This document shows, one piece after another, positions 17,025 through 25,863 of a DNA stretch of 64,000 nt. A program made the position numbers and the translations under genes. The DNA comes from Thermotoga caldifontis AZM44c09 (GTDB lineage Bacteria; Thermotogota; Thermotogae; Thermotogales; DSM-5069), in contig NZ_AP014509.1 in NCBI RefSeq assembly GCF_000828655.1, forward strand, positions 930,001-994,000, read 5' to 3'. The notes under the pieces were generated by a model. The model was not told where the DNA came from and ran no database searches. It was given only the letters and a program-made list of their open reading frames with translations. Position 1 is the stretch's first letter, and the number at the start of each line of letters is the position of its first letter.

Positions 17025-19028
17025 ATGAAATCTCTGAGAGCCAAGATGCTACTGTTGATACTGCTACCTGTGGTTGCAGGTCTGATCGTGGCAGGATTGG
17101 TGAGCTATTTGCTCAGCAACTCTACGGTCACAGACTACGTAGAAGAAAGCAGCTCCGAGATAGCCAGTAAAGCTTCAGGCATCGTGGACGAATGGCTCTA
17201 CGGAGTGATCAAGGAAGTAGAGTGGCTTGCGGGAACTAACGCCGTCATGAACGCTCTCAAGTCGGGCGACTGGAAAGATCTGATGGAGAACTATCTACCA
17301 CCACGCTTGAAAAATAAACCGTACATCGAAATGGCGTTCATAGCGTATCCGGACGGTAGCGCTCCGACGACGGCTGGAAGTGTCGCTAACGTCGCGGACA
17401 GAGAATACTTCAACAAGATCATGAAGCAGAATTACTCTGTGGTTGTCAGCGATGCGCTCGTGTCAAAGGCCACCGGGAAGAACATCTTCGTGATCGCCAC
17501 CGTGGTGAAGGACAGTTCGGGAAAAACCCTGGGTTTGTTCGGTGCCACTGTGCTGCTCGATACGATAAGCAAGATCGCATCCGGGATCAAGGTTGGTAAG
17601 AGTGGTTACGGCTGGGTGATCGATTCGAAGGGGCAGATCGTGGCGCACCCGAATTCAGATTATTTGATGAAACTGAACGTTCTGGACGCCTCGAAACAAG
17701 GTTTCAAAGGTCTCGAAGACGTTGCCAAGAAAGCCCTCGCCAAGGAATCTGGATTTGGAAAGATCACCAACCCCAAAGGCGAAATTGAGTACGTTTTCTA
17801 CGCACCGCTGCATTATGCGGAGGGTTGGTCTTTCCTCGTGAGCGTGCCAGAAAAGCAGATCCTTTCGACGGTCAAAGGTTTGACGATTCCAATAATCATC
17901 ATCTTCATCGTTCTTGCGGCGATCATGGCGGCTTTAATACTGTACACGAGTACCTCGATTTCCAAACCCATCAAGACTCTTGCGGGAAGGGCGCTCGAGT
18001 TTGGCAAAGGAGACCTCACGGTCAGGTTCGAAGCGAAAGGCAGAGACGAAGTTGCACAGATGGCCCAGGCACTCAACCAGATGGCAGACACCTTGAGAGA
18101 GTCTGTGAAGATCATAAACGAATCTTCCACGCAGGTCCACGATTCTGCACAGAATCTTGCAAGCACTGCACAGGAACTGAGCGCCTCATCAGAAGAGCTT
18201 GCATCGCAGATGGAAGAAGTCAACAGATCTGTCCAGAACGCGTCCGCTTCGATAGAAGAAGTCACAAGCGGCATAGAAGAAGTTGCAGCCAGTGCACAGA
18301 ACGTATCCAAAGCTGCCCAGATGCTTTCTGAAAGATCCAGCCAGGTGAACGCTGCTGCGAAGGAAGGAGAGAAGGCCATAAAGAACATAGTGGAGATGAT
18401 AAGACAAGCGAAAGACAAAGTGGAACAGACGGCCGTAGTGGTGAGCGAGCTGAGCCAGCAGGCCAAGAACATAGGTCAGATACTTCAGACGATCAACTCG
18501 ATAGCAGAGCAGACGAACCTTTTGGCGTTGAACGCGGCGATAGAGGCAGCGAGGGCGGGAGAAGCAGGCAGAGGTTTTGCGGTGGTTGCGGACGAGATAA
18601 GGAAGCTTGCAGAAGAGAGCAAGAGAGCGACGGACCGGATAGGACAGATACTGAGTCAGATAAGTCAGGGTGCGATGAAGGCGGATGGGGCGACGAAAGA
18701 AGTTGTGGGAGTGGTTGAGGGGATAAGCAAAGATGCAGAAGGGGTGGAGGGTCAGTTCAGGAAGATAGCGGAGCAGATAGACGGTATGGTGAGTCAGATA
18801 GAGAGCCTGGCGGCGAGTGCAGAGGAACAGAGTGCGGCGGCTGAAGAGATGAGCAGTGCGATGGACACAGCGACGAAGTCGATCAGCACGATAGCACACC
18901 AGATAGAAGAAATGACGAAGGCGGTGAAAGAGCAGGCGAACGCGAGCCAGGGTGTGAGCAGTCTGTCTGAAGAGATGTCTTCGATCGCGGAGAGTTTGGT
19001 AGAGCAGGTGAGAAAGTTCAAAATCTGA
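17025..19028 (+). CDS. Methyl-accepting chemotaxis protein (dCache-type sensor)
   Basis: 667 residues: TM1 (about 8-30), an extracytoplasmic double-Cache-like sensor (about 35-285; note the region Y-P-D-G-S and [12 protein letters not shown]), TM2 (about 288-310), HAMP, then a long coiled-coil signalling domain. The hairpin tip that contacts CheA/CheW reads [18 protein letters not shown]-rich methylation helices flank it. The ligand is unknown; dCache domains often bind amino acids. GGAGG lies before the ATG. Ile codon use changes abruptly from mainly ATC to mainly ATA near 18,110, at the sensor-to-signalling transition. The window also has cheB at 48895-49932. Confidence 0.95.
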   Translation: MKSLRAKMLLLILLPVVAGLIVAGLVSYLLSNSTVTDYVEESSSEIASKASGIVDEWLYGVIKEVEWLAGTNAVMNALKSGDWKDLMENYLPPRLKNKPYIEMAFIAYPDGSAPTTAGSVANVADREYFNKIMKQNYSVVVSDALVSKATGKNIFVIATVVKDSSGKTLGLFGATVLLDTISKIASGIKVGKSGYGWVIDSKGQIVAHPNSDYLMKLNVLDASKQGFKGLEDVAKKALAKESGFGKITNPKGEIEYVFYAPLHYAEGWSFLVSVPEKQILSTVKGLTIPIIIIFIVLAAIMAALILYTSTSISKPIKTLAGRALEFGKGDLTVRFEAKGRDEVAQMAQALNQMADTLRESVKIINESSTQVHDSAQNLASTAQELSASSEELASQMEEVNRSVQNASASIEEVTSGIEEVAASAQNVSKAAQMLSERSSQVNAAAKEGEKAIKNIVEMIRQAKDKVEQTAVVVSELSQQAKNIGQILQTINSIAEQTNLLALNAAIEAARAGEAGRGFAVVADEIRKLAEESKRATDRIGQILSQISQGAMKADGATKEVVGVVEGISKDAEGVEGQFRKIAEQIDGMVSQIESLAASAEEQSAAAEEMSSAMDTATKSISTIAHQIEEMTKAVKEQANASQGVSSLSEEMSSIAESLVEQVRKFKI

Positions 19029-19046
19029 GAACACTCTGGAAAGAAG

Positions 19047-19070
19047 ATGGGCCCCTTCGGGCCCATTTTT
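19047..19070 (+). terminator. Rho-independent terminator after the chemoreceptor gene
   Basis: ATGGGCCC / GGGCCCAT, 8-bp stem with a CTTC tetraloop, followed by a T tract. It starts 18 bp after the stop codon. Confidence 0.9.
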
Positions 19071-19097
19071 CTTCACCAAGCTGTTGACCGCAACGGT

Positions 19098-19262
19098 TCA
19101 CATACCCAGATACGCCTTCTTCACCAGATCGCTCTCGAGTAGCTCTTTCCCTGTACCGTGTGCGACGATCCTTCCTGTCTGGAGCACGTAACCTCTGCTG
19201 GCTATCTCCAGGGCTTCCTGAACCTTCTGTTCCACCAGGAGTACCGCGACGCTTTTTTTCAT
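19098..19262 (-). pseudogene. livF: Remnant of livF (branched-chain amino acid ABC transporter ATP-binding protein), C-terminal fragment
   Basis: The minus strand encodes a 54-residue stretch starting M-K-K-S-V-A-V-L-L-V-E-Q, then A-L-E-I-A-S-R-G-Y-V-L, T-G-R-I, G-T-G-K-E-L-L and V-K-K-A-Y-L-G with a normal stop at 19098-19100. This is the conserved C-terminal tail of LivF, from just after Walker B to the end. Upstream in frame the sequence loses all similarity at about 19263 and meets a stop at 19320-19322; Walker A, signature and Walker B are absent. I read it as the end of a deleted livF. The rest of the 334-bp gap between the chemoreceptor and VanZ genes shows nothing else besides the terminator. 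Confidence 0.8.
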
Positions 19263-19362
19263 CCGGCCAAGTTTGAAGCAGGGAAGAAACAGAGCATGTC
19301 GTGACGAGTCATCAACACTTCATTTGAGAATGGCAGAATAGGATTGAAGGGAGCGAGGAACG

Positions 19363-19902
19363 GTGAGCAAATGGACTTCAGTACTGACATGCGTTTTGCT
19401 TTTCTGGATCGTCGTCGTTTTCTATTTCGGTACCAGAAACGCGATCGTTTCTTCTAAGCAAGCTCGCTGGGCCTACACCGTTTTGAAAAAGATCGACCAG
19501 ATGCTGGACTTTTCACAGACGGAGCTTTTCACGAAGATCAGGAATGGCTTGAACAGGCTCTGGTTCGGCAACAAGAAGATGCCATCGATCGAGCTCGTTC
19601 GGAAATCTGCACATTTTGGTCTGTACATGATACTCGGGATCGTGGCTTTTTGGTTCGCGCTGGTGTATTCTCGAAGCTTGTTGATCGCAACGCTCATGGG
19701 TGTTTCGCTGGCTGCGCTCGTGGCAAGTCTGGACGAATATTTTCAACAGTTCAGAGGGAGAGGCGCTTCACTCAACGATGTCGTGATCGACATCTCAGGT
19801 GCACTGACAGGAACGATCCTCTGCTTGGTCGTCTTCGGTGTTGTGAAATCGCTAAGGACATTGTCGAAGAGAAGGATGGAATCGATCAACGGAAAAATCT
19901 AA
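19363..19902 (+). CDS. VanZ-like family membrane protein
   Basis: 179 residues with a leading transmembrane helix (V-L-T-C-V-L-L-F-W-I-V-V-V-F) and two to three more. The VanZ hallmarks are present: V-R-K-S-A-H-F-G-L-Y, then D-E-Y-F-Q-Q-F and R-G-A-S-L-N-D-V-V-I-D-I-S-G. Function in this family is mostly unknown; VanZ itself gives low-level teicoplanin resistance. The start is GTG 19363 with GAGGAA upstream. It lies between the livF remnant and a convergent MMPL gene. Confidence 0.85.
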   Translation: MSKWTSVLTCVLLFWIVVVFYFGTRNAIVSSKQARWAYTVLKKIDQMLDFSQTELFTKIRNGLNRLWFGNKKMPSIELVRKSAHFGLYMILGIVAFWFALVYSRSLLIATLMGVSLAALVASLDEYFQQFRGRGASLNDVVIDISGALTGTILCLVVFGVVKSLRTLSKRRMESINGKI

Positions 19903-19944
19903 GATGGAGACCGATCAGAACGTTCGTCGCTTCAGCATGAACGA

Positions 19945-21918
19945 TCATCGAGTTTTGATGTTCTGTGATAGCAACGACGGGAGCAACAGCAAACTGTACA
20001 TCGCAGCGAGCAACATACCAACGAATATGAGCGTTGCTATGTGCACGTGAACCTTCATGGGTGAAAGGAACAACACAGAGAATCCCAGAGCAACGCCGAA
20101 CGCGTTAGCAACGATGGGTTTTCGTGTGAGCATGTAGGCTTCCACCACGGATTTGTGTTTCAGATACGCACAACCGAAGTGTATCGCATAATCGATACCC
20201 GCACCGAGCACTATGTTCATGAGGCATGCGCTGATGGCGTTCAGAGGAATTCTGAACAATCCCATCGCCCCGTAGAGACTCAACAGCGTCATCGCGATGG
20301 GTAAACACGCGACGAGGCCGAGTTTGAAATTTCTGAGCGTGAAACCCATCATGAGCGCGATGGCAAGCAGCGCAAAAACTAAACTGGTACGCAGATTCTC
20401 TATGACGAATTCGTTCATTTCCATGTACTTGAAGTCTTCACCAGAGAGTTTGATCGACTTTATCGAACCTTCAGCGAGAGAAGACGCGATCGTTTCGATC
20501 CGCCTGTACGTTTTACTATCGACACGCTTTGGAAAGGCCAGCATGAGTGCGGAATTGTTCTTCCGGTCAAAAAGGATGCCTTCAGGCAGGATCGCCAGAA
20601 CGAGATTTCTGAGAGGTTGTGGTAGCAGCTCGTACAGATCCAGCAGTGAGAAAGTCCTTTCGCAGTGATCCTTCAGACTGTCTCTCACCATCTTCAGCGA
20701 TTCGAGGCCTTCTCGACTCTGCACGTCCACGTTGAGATCGATCTTCAAGAATATGGGAACCTTTATGCCCGCAATCGCTTCGATTACCCTGGCACCTTTC
20801 ATGACCTTGGAGCCGGATCTGAAGAAAATCAACGAATGGAACTCTGCCTCCACCCTTCCAGCGAAGGTGCAGAAGAAGATGAATAGACCAAGAAAGATGA
20901 GGATGTTCATCCACCTGTTCCTCAACGTTCCACTGATCGTGGTCGTTCGTGGCGATCTTCTGATGTCCAGCAAAGTGACTGTGGGTGGTAGAAAAACGAA
21001 TGTAGTCGCTCCTGCCGTCGCAACACCGAGTGCACCGCTGAAGCCCAGTTCTCTCATCACAGGCGAGCTCGTCAGACCGAGGCTCAAAAACCCTACAACC
21101 GTTGTTAGGACCGTCATCAGTAAAGCGAAGAAGGTTTCACGGAAAGAGATGTAGGCCCTTTCGAACCTGTTGGGGTCTGTCAAGCTCAAGTACCTGTTGA
21201 CGTAGTGCAGCGCTGCGGAGCTCCCCATTATCAGCGTGATGAAGGGCATCAGGACGTTTTCCATCGTCACGGGTTTGTCGATCGCGGCGTAGAAGCCGAG
21301 CAGATAAACCGTGGCGAGTACGCTCGGAAGGAACGCGAGTACCGCAGCCCAGAAGTTCTTCAGAGTGAAGTAGAACACGAAAAACATGATCAGCAACGCT
21401 ACCGGGGTAAGATAGGAAAGGATCATCTTCACGTAATCCATGGCCATCGCACCGATGTAGGATATTCCAAAGACCAAACCGCCTTTCGGTGCGATGGTTT
21501 TGTAGATCCTTCGGGAAGTATCTTCAGGACTCTTCGAGATGAACACAACCAGCAGTGCGTAATCTTTTCCCTCAAACTGGCCGATCAGTCTCAACCTCTG
21601 AGCCAGTGCGGTGTTGTTGGCCATGGTGAGTGGAAATTCGAACGGATTGATCACCATCAGAACTCCGTCGAGGTTTCGAAGGTTCTGAACCGTGTCGAGA
21701 ACTTCTTCACGGGTTCTGTAAGGTACGGCGACGATGGCCACGTCCCTGAGATAAAAGGTTCTCGATATTTCTCTTTCCGCAGCGACGTATCGCGATTCTC
21801 TGGAAACCTGTGACTTGAAATAAGCCCTCACCTTCAGCTTCGGAAGTTGTGAGGCTGAAAGAATACCCAGAATGAGCATCAAACTCAGCGCGAGCCAGGG
21901 TTTCTTTATCCAGGCCAT
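19945..21918 (-). CDS. MMPL/RND superfamily transporter
   Basis: 657 residues with two repeats, each of one N-terminal TM helix, a periplasmic domain and a cluster of about five TM helices (first cluster about 190-340, second about 515-655). The second half carries the G-A-G-I-D-Y-A-I-H-F-G signature of the MMPL/hopanoid-type RND branch (G-x-x-x-D-Y); the equivalent in the first half is degenerate (I-M-G-S-S-A-A-L-H-Y). Such proteins export lipids or hydrophobic compounds. ATG 21918 is chosen because GGAGAAAGGTG immediately precedes it; the frame from 21984 lies over the divergent TatD leader. Confidence 0.85.
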   Translation of the reverse strand: MAWIKKPWLALSLMLILGILSASQLPKLKVRAYFKSQVSRESRYVAAEREISRTFYLRDVAIVAVPYRTREEVLDTVQNLRNLDGVLMVINPFEFPLTMANNTALAQRLRLIGQFEGKDYALLVVFISKSPEDTSRRIYKTIAPKGGLVFGISYIGAMAMDYVKMILSYLTPVALLIMFFVFYFTLKNFWAAVLAFLPSVLATVYLLGFYAAIDKPVTMENVLMPFITLIMGSSAALHYVNRYLSLTDPNRFERAYISFRETFFALLMTVLTTVVGFLSLGLTSSPVMRELGFSGALGVATAGATTFVFLPPTVTLLDIRRSPRTTTISGTLRNRWMNILIFLGLFIFFCTFAGRVEAEFHSLIFFRSGSKVMKGARVIEAIAGIKVPIFLKIDLNVDVQSREGLESLKMVRDSLKDHCERTFSLLDLYELLPQPLRNLVLAILPEGILFDRKNNSALMLAFPKRVDSKTYRRIETIASSLAEGSIKSIKLSGEDFKYMEMNEFVIENLRTSLVFALLAIALMMGFTLRNFKLGLVACLPIAMTLLSLYGAMGLFRIPLNAISACLMNIVLGAGIDYAIHFGCAYLKHKSVVEAYMLTRKPIVANAFGVALGFSVLFLSPMKVHVHIATLIFVGMLLAAMYSLLLLPSLLSQNIKTR

Positions 21919-21967
21919 GCACCTTTCTCCTGATACAATTCTAACTGTGAAAGGAGGTTTCAAAGCC

Positions 21968-22735
21968 GTGAGACTAATAGACACACACGCGCACCTTCAT
22001 TTTCACCAGTTCGAGAAGGATCTGGATCAGATCATCAAGAAGCTCGATTCGCACAAATTCGCCTTCGTCGTCAACGTGGGTATAGATGTTGAAGACTCGA
22101 AAAAAGCCATAGCCTTGAGTGAAAAATACGAAAAACTCTATTGCTCCATAGGGATCCATCCCCACGAAGCTTCGGGTGCTCCGGAAGATTTCCTTCACAC
22201 TTTCGAGGAATTGCTGAAAAACGAAAAGGTCGTCGCGATCGGAGAGTGTGGTCTGGATTATTACAGGATGCTTTCTCCGAAAGAGTTACAGCGCGAGGTC
22301 TTCGAGAAGCAGTTGAAGTTCGCAAAAGATGTGGACATGCCTGTAATAGTTCACATCAGGGACGCTTACGATGAAGCTTACGAAATTCTCAGCAAGGTTG
22401 GACTGCCAACGAGCGGTGGTGTCGTACATGCCTTCTCCGCTGATGAGGAATGGGCGTTGAAGTTCGTTGAACTCGGCATGTATATAGGTATCGGTGGTCC
22501 GGTCACCTATCCGAACAACCACACGCTCAGACGCGTTGTGAGGGTGGTGGGAATCGAAAACATCCTGATTGAGACCGACTGTCCTTACCTGGCTCCGCAA
22601 CCAGTGAGGGGCAGGAGGAACGAACCGATCTACGTGAGGTTTGTCGTTGAAGAAATAGCGAAGATTTTGGACATGGACATAGAAGACGCGGTGGAGACCA
22701 TCGTGAAGAACGCGGAAGAACTCTTCAAGCCTTGA
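21968..22735 (+). CDS. tatD: TatD family metal-dependent hydrolase (3'-5' DNase)
   Basis: 255 residues. Amidohydrolase-fold ligands: D-T-H-A-H-L near the N-terminus, G-E-C-G-L-D-Y-Y in the middle, V-H-I-R-D, V-H-A-F-S and the late E-T-D-C-P-Y-L-A-P. TatD enzymes are Mg-dependent exonucleases acting on single-stranded or damaged DNA. GTG 21968 is chosen since AAAGGAGG precedes it by about 8 nt and the length then matches the family; upstream in-frame ATGs fall within the divergent MMPL gene. It overlaps the convergent MFS gene by 11 bp. Confidence 0.9.
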   Translation: MRLIDTHAHLHFHQFEKDLDQIIKKLDSHKFAFVVNVGIDVEDSKKAIALSEKYEKLYCSIGIHPHEASGAPEDFLHTFEELLKNEKVVAIGECGLDYYRMLSPKELQREVFEKQLKFAKDVDMPVIVHIRDAYDEAYEILSKVGLPTSGGVVHAFSADEEWALKFVELGMYIGIGGPVTYPNNHTLRRVVRVVGIENILIETDCPYLAPQPVRGRRNEPIYVRFVVEEIAKILDMDIEDAVETIVKNAEELFKP

Positions 22736-23918
22736 CTTTCTCAACGTGTCTGCGATACCATCTCATCGCCGGTATCGCGCTGATCAGACTCGCTGTGAAG
22801 ATGAGTGAAGATGTTAAAAACACCCACCTGTGGCCGAGCTTCCCTGCGATCTGAGTTGAAAGCACAGGTATGAAAGTTCTGCTCAAGATGTTGAGTCCCT
22901 GGAAGAAACCTTCCCACCTGCCGAGCTCCCTCGGTGAAAGGCTCATCTTTATGTGCTCCTTGGCTGGAAACCACAGTATGTACCCAAGACCCATGACCGT
23001 GTGCGAAATGAAAAACACGTACACGTTCGGCACGAACCAGGCGACGAACACGAGGATGATCAAAACAGAACTAACGACGAGATTCCTGACCGAACTGGAA
23101 TTGAGCCTTTTCTTCCACAGGTACGACACAACCACAGAGATCGAAAAGATCATCTCGAACAGGAAGGGGGAAGAGCTGTCCAACTTGAAGTGGTCCATGA
23201 GGTAATAAGAGATGATCAGAAAGCTCGAGAAGCTGAACGACAGATACGCCAGGTACTGATGGAGCATCATGGAAATGAACGCCCCATTCGTGTTTCCAGC
23301 GAGAACGTGACTTTCGTGCAGGCTCGAACCAGTTTCAACGTGTGCCAGCACCTTCACTAAAGAGAATGCGTAGAACAGATTCGCAACGAATATGGAACCG
23401 AAGATGAAGGTGAGGAATCTCAGATCTTTCATCTGTCTCGCCAGAACGAAGACGAGTAGGAAGTAAACCACGGCCTTGGTGAACTCGGTGACCAAGAATT
23501 GCATCGAATAGATCTCTTCGCGCTGCTTCGGTGAGAACAGTGCCCTTTCGTACATGACCTGGCAAGGATAGAAAACGTCCGTGACACCGAGCAAGAGTTG
23601 AGCGACCACGAACGCGTAGACATTCCTCGTGAAGATGAAGGACAAACTCCCTATGGCGAAGAAAGTTCTTGCGATCGCGTAACCGTAGTTCACGCTGATC
23701 GTCTCGAACTTCTTTCCCAAGAAGTACGTGAGGATGGCCTGAAAAACGTAAACAGCACTGAAGAGCCATCCGATATCTTCTATCGAGATGTTGAGCAATC
23801 TTCCAAGAGTTGGAGCGGCAATGATAGCTGAAAAAGAAAAACCGCTCAGAGAATAAAAGAGCAGATACCGTTTCACCTGCTTTGGCAAGTTCTTCCACAT
23901 GAGCCTCGCCCGTTTCAT
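22725..23918 (-). CDS. Major facilitator superfamily transporter
   Basis: 397 residues and about 12 hydrophobic helices in two groups with a central loop near residues 190-215. Only a weak remnant of the MFS loop 2-3 motif is seen, so the substrate cannot be called. The start is uncertain: ATG 23918 has no clear SD, while ATG 23900 is preceded by GAGG. A longer frame to 23990 runs toward the tRNA-Asn promoter and is rejected. The 3' end overlaps tatD by 11 bp. Confidence 0.8.
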   Translation of the reverse strand: MKRARLMWKNLPKQVKRYLLFYSLSGFSFSAIIAAPTLGRLLNISIEDIGWLFSAVYVFQAILTYFLGKKFETISVNYGYAIARTFFAIGSLSFIFTRNVYAFVVAQLLLGVTDVFYPCQVMYERALFSPKQREEIYSMQFLVTEFTKAVVYFLLVFVLARQMKDLRFLTFIFGSIFVANLFYAFSLVKVLAHVETGSSLHESHVLAGNTNGAFISMMLHQYLAYLSFSFSSFLIISYYLMDHFKLDSSSPFLFEMIFSISVVVSYLWKKRLNSSSVRNLVVSSVLIILVFVAWFVPNVYVFFISHTVMGLGYILWFPAKEHIKMSLSPRELGRWEGFFQGLNILSRTFIPVLSTQIAGKLGHRWVFLTSSLIFTASLISAIPAMRWYRRHVEKVKA

Positions 23919-23947
23919 CGTTAATTCAAGAGTAAACAAATCTACAC

Positions 23948-23975
23948 TTGAAATGGGATGAGCCTTTGATAGAAT
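23948..23975 (+). promoter_or_regulatory. Promoter of tRNA-Asn
   Basis: TTGAAA (23948-23953), a 16-bp spacer and TAGAAT (23970-23975), 20 bp before the mature 5' end. Confidence 0.7.
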
Positions 23976-23995
23976 AATTAGCGAAAACAATTCGC

Positions 23996-24071
23996 TCCGG
24001 CGTAGCTCAACCGGCAGAGCGGGTGGCTGTTAACCACTAGGTTGCAGGTTCGAGTCCTGCCGCCGGAGCCA
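23996..24071 (+). tRNA. tRNA-Asn (GTT)
   Basis: 76 nt with an encoded CCA. Acceptor stem TCCGGCG / CGCCGGA, discriminator G; D-arm with GTAGCTCAACCGGCAGAGC; anticodon loop C-T-GTT-A-A on a 5-bp stem; T-loop GGTTCGAGTCC. Anticodon GTT at 24029-24031 reads AAC/AAU. Confidence 0.97.
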
Positions 24072-24103
24072 GGGTTGAAATCGGTTTTTCAATCTTGCTG
24101 ATG

Positions 24104-24135
24104 GCGGGTCGAACGCGACCCGCACTTTTGTTTTC
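24104..24135 (+). terminator. Terminator after tRNA-Asn
   Basis: GCGGGTCG / CGACCCGC 8-bp stem, AACG loop, then a T-rich tail (ACTTTTGTTTT). It lies 33 bp past the tRNA. Confidence 0.8.
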
Positions 24136-24151
24136 AAGACGTACGGGCATG

Positions 24152-24175
24152 AAAAACCGCTCCGTACGGAGCGGT
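24152..24175 (-). terminator. Terminator after tRNA-Glu
   Basis: ACCGCTCC / GGAGCGGT with a GTAC loop. Five A on the plus strand give a T5 tract on the minus strand. It lies 15 bp beyond the tRNA-Glu CCA end. Confidence 0.8.
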
Positions 24176-24189
24176 CCTACTTTTCATTC

Positions 24190-24265
24190 TGGCGCCCCCA
24201 AGGGGATTCGAACCCCTGCTTCTGGCTTGAAAGGCCAGTGTCCTAGGCCGCTAGACGATGGGGGC
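24190..24265 (-). tRNA. tRNA-Glu (TTC)
   Basis: 76 nt with encoded CCA. Acceptor GCCCCCA / TGGGGGC, discriminator G; anticodon stem ACTGG / CCAGA region with loop containing TTC; T-arm GGGGTTCGAATCCCC. In organisms using GatCAB this tRNA is charged by GluRS, whose gene begins to appear at the right end of the window. Confidence 0.95.
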
Positions 24266-24275
24266 AACCAAGGTT

Positions 24276-24304
24276 ATCTTACAACAACTCTTTCAAATGG
24301 TCAA
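24276..24304 (-). promoter_or_regulatory. Promoter of tRNA-Glu
   Basis: On the minus strand: TTGACC (24304-24299), 17-bp spacer, TAAGAT (24281-24276), ending 10 bp before the tRNA 5' end. Confidence 0.75.
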
Positions 24305-24315
24305 GTGTCGTTTTT

Positions 24316-24338
24316 AGAAAAGGCGGCAACCGCCGCCT
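24316..24338 (-). terminator. Terminator after tRNA-Pro (GGG)
   Basis: AGGCGGC / GCCGCCT 7-bp stem with a 4-nt loop followed on the minus strand by TTTTC. The stem abuts the CCA end of the tRNA, so it may fold only after 3' release or may act as a processing signal. Confidence 0.6.
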
Positions 24339-24415
24339 GGTCGGGGCGACTGGACTTGAACCAGCGACCTCTTGCGCCCCATGCAAGCGCGCTAGCCAAC
24401 CTGCGCCACGCCCCG
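24338..24415 (-). tRNA. tRNA-Pro (GGG)
   Basis: 78 nt with encoded CCA. Acceptor CGGGGCG / CGCCCCG with the C1-G72 pair and A73 typical of tRNA-Pro. Anticodon stem CTTGC / GCAAG, loop A-T-GGG-G-C. T-arm CTGGTTCAAGTCCAG. The CAT visible nearby is not the anticodon, because no proper loop can be drawn around it. Confidence 0.95.
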
Positions 24416-24423
24416 CATTATCC

Positions 24424-24452
24424 ATTCTACCACGATCCTCTTTTTTGTGCAA
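24424..24452 (-). promoter_or_regulatory. Promoter of tRNA-Pro (GGG)
   Basis: Minus strand: TTGCAC (24452-24447), 17-bp spacer, TAGAAT (24429-24424) preceded by TGG, which resembles an extended -10. The box ends 8 bp before the tRNA. It is divergent from the promoter of tRNA-Pro (CGG). Confidence 0.8.
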
Positions 24453-24473
24453 GCGGTTTTGACTTTCTGACAG

Positions 24474-24502
24474 TTGTCAAGGTCCTCCGTGTGTGGTATC
24501 AT
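24474..24502 (+). promoter_or_regulatory. Promoter of tRNA-Pro (CGG)
   Basis: TTGTCA (24474-24479), 17-bp spacer, TATCAT (24497-24502), 11 bp before the tRNA. Confidence 0.75.
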
Positions 24503-24513
24503 TTTTATTGGCT

Positions 24514-24590
24514 CAGGGGGTAGTTCAGTTGGCCAGAACGCCGGAATCGGGGTCCGGAGGTCGAGGGTTCAAGTCCCTCCCCCCTGACCA
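24514..24590 (+). tRNA. tRNA-Pro (CGG)
   Basis: 77 nt with encoded CCA. Acceptor CAGGGGG / CCCCCTG with C1-G72 and A73; anticodon stem CCGGA / TCCGG, loop A-T-CGG-GG; T-arm GAGGGTTCAAGTCCCTC. A run of six T follows directly and could end transcription. Its last 22 nt are antisense to the 3' end of meaB. Confidence 0.95.
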
Positions 24591-25447
24591 TTTTTTAAGC
24601 GTTCGCACATCGATCTGAGTGCCGCTTCCACGCCTTCGTAGGGATCTTCCAGATCTGCGAGCGAAAGATACTTCTGCAGAGTCCTCCTCGCAAGATTTTC
24701 TGCGTGGTGCTTCATCCTCTGCCTTCTCAGTTCTTTCAGCTTCCCAGTTTCTACGAGTTTCTCCCAGAGCGTTGTTATTTTGTTCACCAGTTCTTCGATT
24801 CCATGCGCGTTCAGAGCGGAGGTCTTCACCACGCTCGAAACGTCCCGACCAGCGAACGTGAGGAAACTCACCAATTGGTCATACAGAGAATCGCTTCCCA
24901 CCAGATCCGCTTTGTTCACCACGTATATGTCTGCGATCTCCATGATGCCGGCCTTCAGAAGCTGCATCTCGTCCCCGAAACCCGGTGACAGGACCAGCAC
25001 CACCACATCGGCCACGTACCGCACTTCGACCTCGGCCTGCCCAACTCCCACGGTTTCCACCAGAACGTAATCGAAACCGACAGATTCGAGCAACTCCACA
25101 ACATCGTAGATGCTTTCGTTCAAACCACCCAAGGCTCCGCGTGACGCCATACTGCGTATGAAAACACCGTCGTCCAGAAAATGTTTCTTCATTCTTACCC
25201 TGTCACCCAGAAAAGCTCCTTGGCTGAACGGACTCGAAGGATCAACTGCGACGACTGCGACCGTTTTTCCTGAGGATCTGAGTTTTGCGATCACTTGATC
25301 TATCAGCGTGCTTTTACCGACTCCGGGGCTACCCGTGAAACCGATCACCGGGGCCGTTCTTCTGGGCAGACTGGTCAATATTTCCCTCGCCTTCTCGGGC
25401 GTGTTCTCCAGCAAGGTTATGAGTCTGGCGATGTTTTTATGATCCAT
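24569..25447 (-). CDS. meaB: Methylmalonyl-CoA mutase-associated GTPase (MeaB/ArgK)
   Basis: 292 residues. G1 motif G-S-P-G-V-G-K-S-T (39-47), then [15 protein letters not shown], and N-K-A-D for guanine binding. MeaB is a G-protein chaperone that protects and reloads adenosylcobalamin in methylmalonyl-CoA mutase. It overlaps the B12-binding subunit gene by 11 bp and is last in the operon. Its final residues (N-G-Q-G-G-G-T) and stop are read from the complement of the 3' part of tRNA-Pro (CGG), so the tail is dictated by tRNA sequence and probably not functional. Confidence 0.95.
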   Translation of the reverse strand: MDHKNIARLITLLENTPEKAREILTSLPRRTAPVIGFTGSPGVGKSTLIDQVIAKLRSSGKTVAVVAVDPSSPFSQGAFLGDRVRMKKHFLDDGVFIRSMASRGALGGLNESIYDVVELLESVGFDYVLVETVGVGQAEVEVRYVADVVVLVLSPGFGDEMQLLKAGIMEIADIYVVNKADLVGSDSLYDQLVSFLTFAGRDVSSVVKTSALNAHGIEELVNKITTLWEKLVETGKLKELRRQRMKHHAENLARRTLQKYLSLADLEDPYEGVEAALRSMCERLKNGQGGGT

Positions 25448-25850
25448 TTGCGCTCGTCACTCCTTCCAGAACTTCTTTGACCTCCTGAACGATTTTCGAC
25501 AGCGGTGTTCCGGGTCCGAACACACGACACACACCTATCTCGAGCAGCTTTGGCACATCGTCCGGAGGGATGATGCCACCGACGAAGACCGGTACATGTC
25601 CTATGCCTTCTTTTTTCATCAGATCGATGACTTTCTTCGACAGTTGCAGATGCGCCCCTGACAGGATCGAAAGTCCTATCAGATCGACGTCTTCCTGAAT
25701 GGCAGTTTTCACGATCTGTTCGGGCGTTTGCCTCAAACCTGTGTATATGACCTCAAAACCTGCATCGCGCAGGGCGTGAGCCACCACCTTTGCCCCGCGG
25801 TCGTGCCCATCCAGGCCGGGTTTTGCGATCAATATCCTGTATTTCTTCAT
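25437..25850 (-). CDS. mcmA2: Methylmalonyl-CoA mutase, B12-binding (small) subunit
   Basis: 137 residues forming a free-standing cobalamin-binding domain. D-G-H-D-R-G is the DxHxxG motif whose His replaces the lower axial ligand of B12; G-L-S-I-L-S-G and V-G-G-I-I-P-P-D-D complete the signature. In this organism the mutase is split, as in archaea and Metallosphaera-type enzymes, so this subunit must pair with the catalytic one encoded 13 bp upstream. ATG 25850, 3' overlap with meaB. Confidence 0.95.
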   Translation of the reverse strand: MKKYRILIAKPGLDGHDRGAKVVAHALRDAGFEVIYTGLRQTPEQIVKTAIQEDVDLIGLSILSGAHLQLSKKVIDLMKKEGIGHVPVFVGGIIPPDDVPKLLEIGVCRVFGPGTPLSKIVQEVKEVLEGVTSANGS

Positions 25851-25863
25851 TCAGATCACCCCC

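Noticed and set aside
24095-24523. 142-codon plus-strand open frame across the tRNA cluster
   Set aside because: It is the complement of tRNA-Glu and tRNA-Pro plus terminators; the typical R-T-P-A-S-G-L-K-G text is a well-known artefact of reading antisense tRNA.
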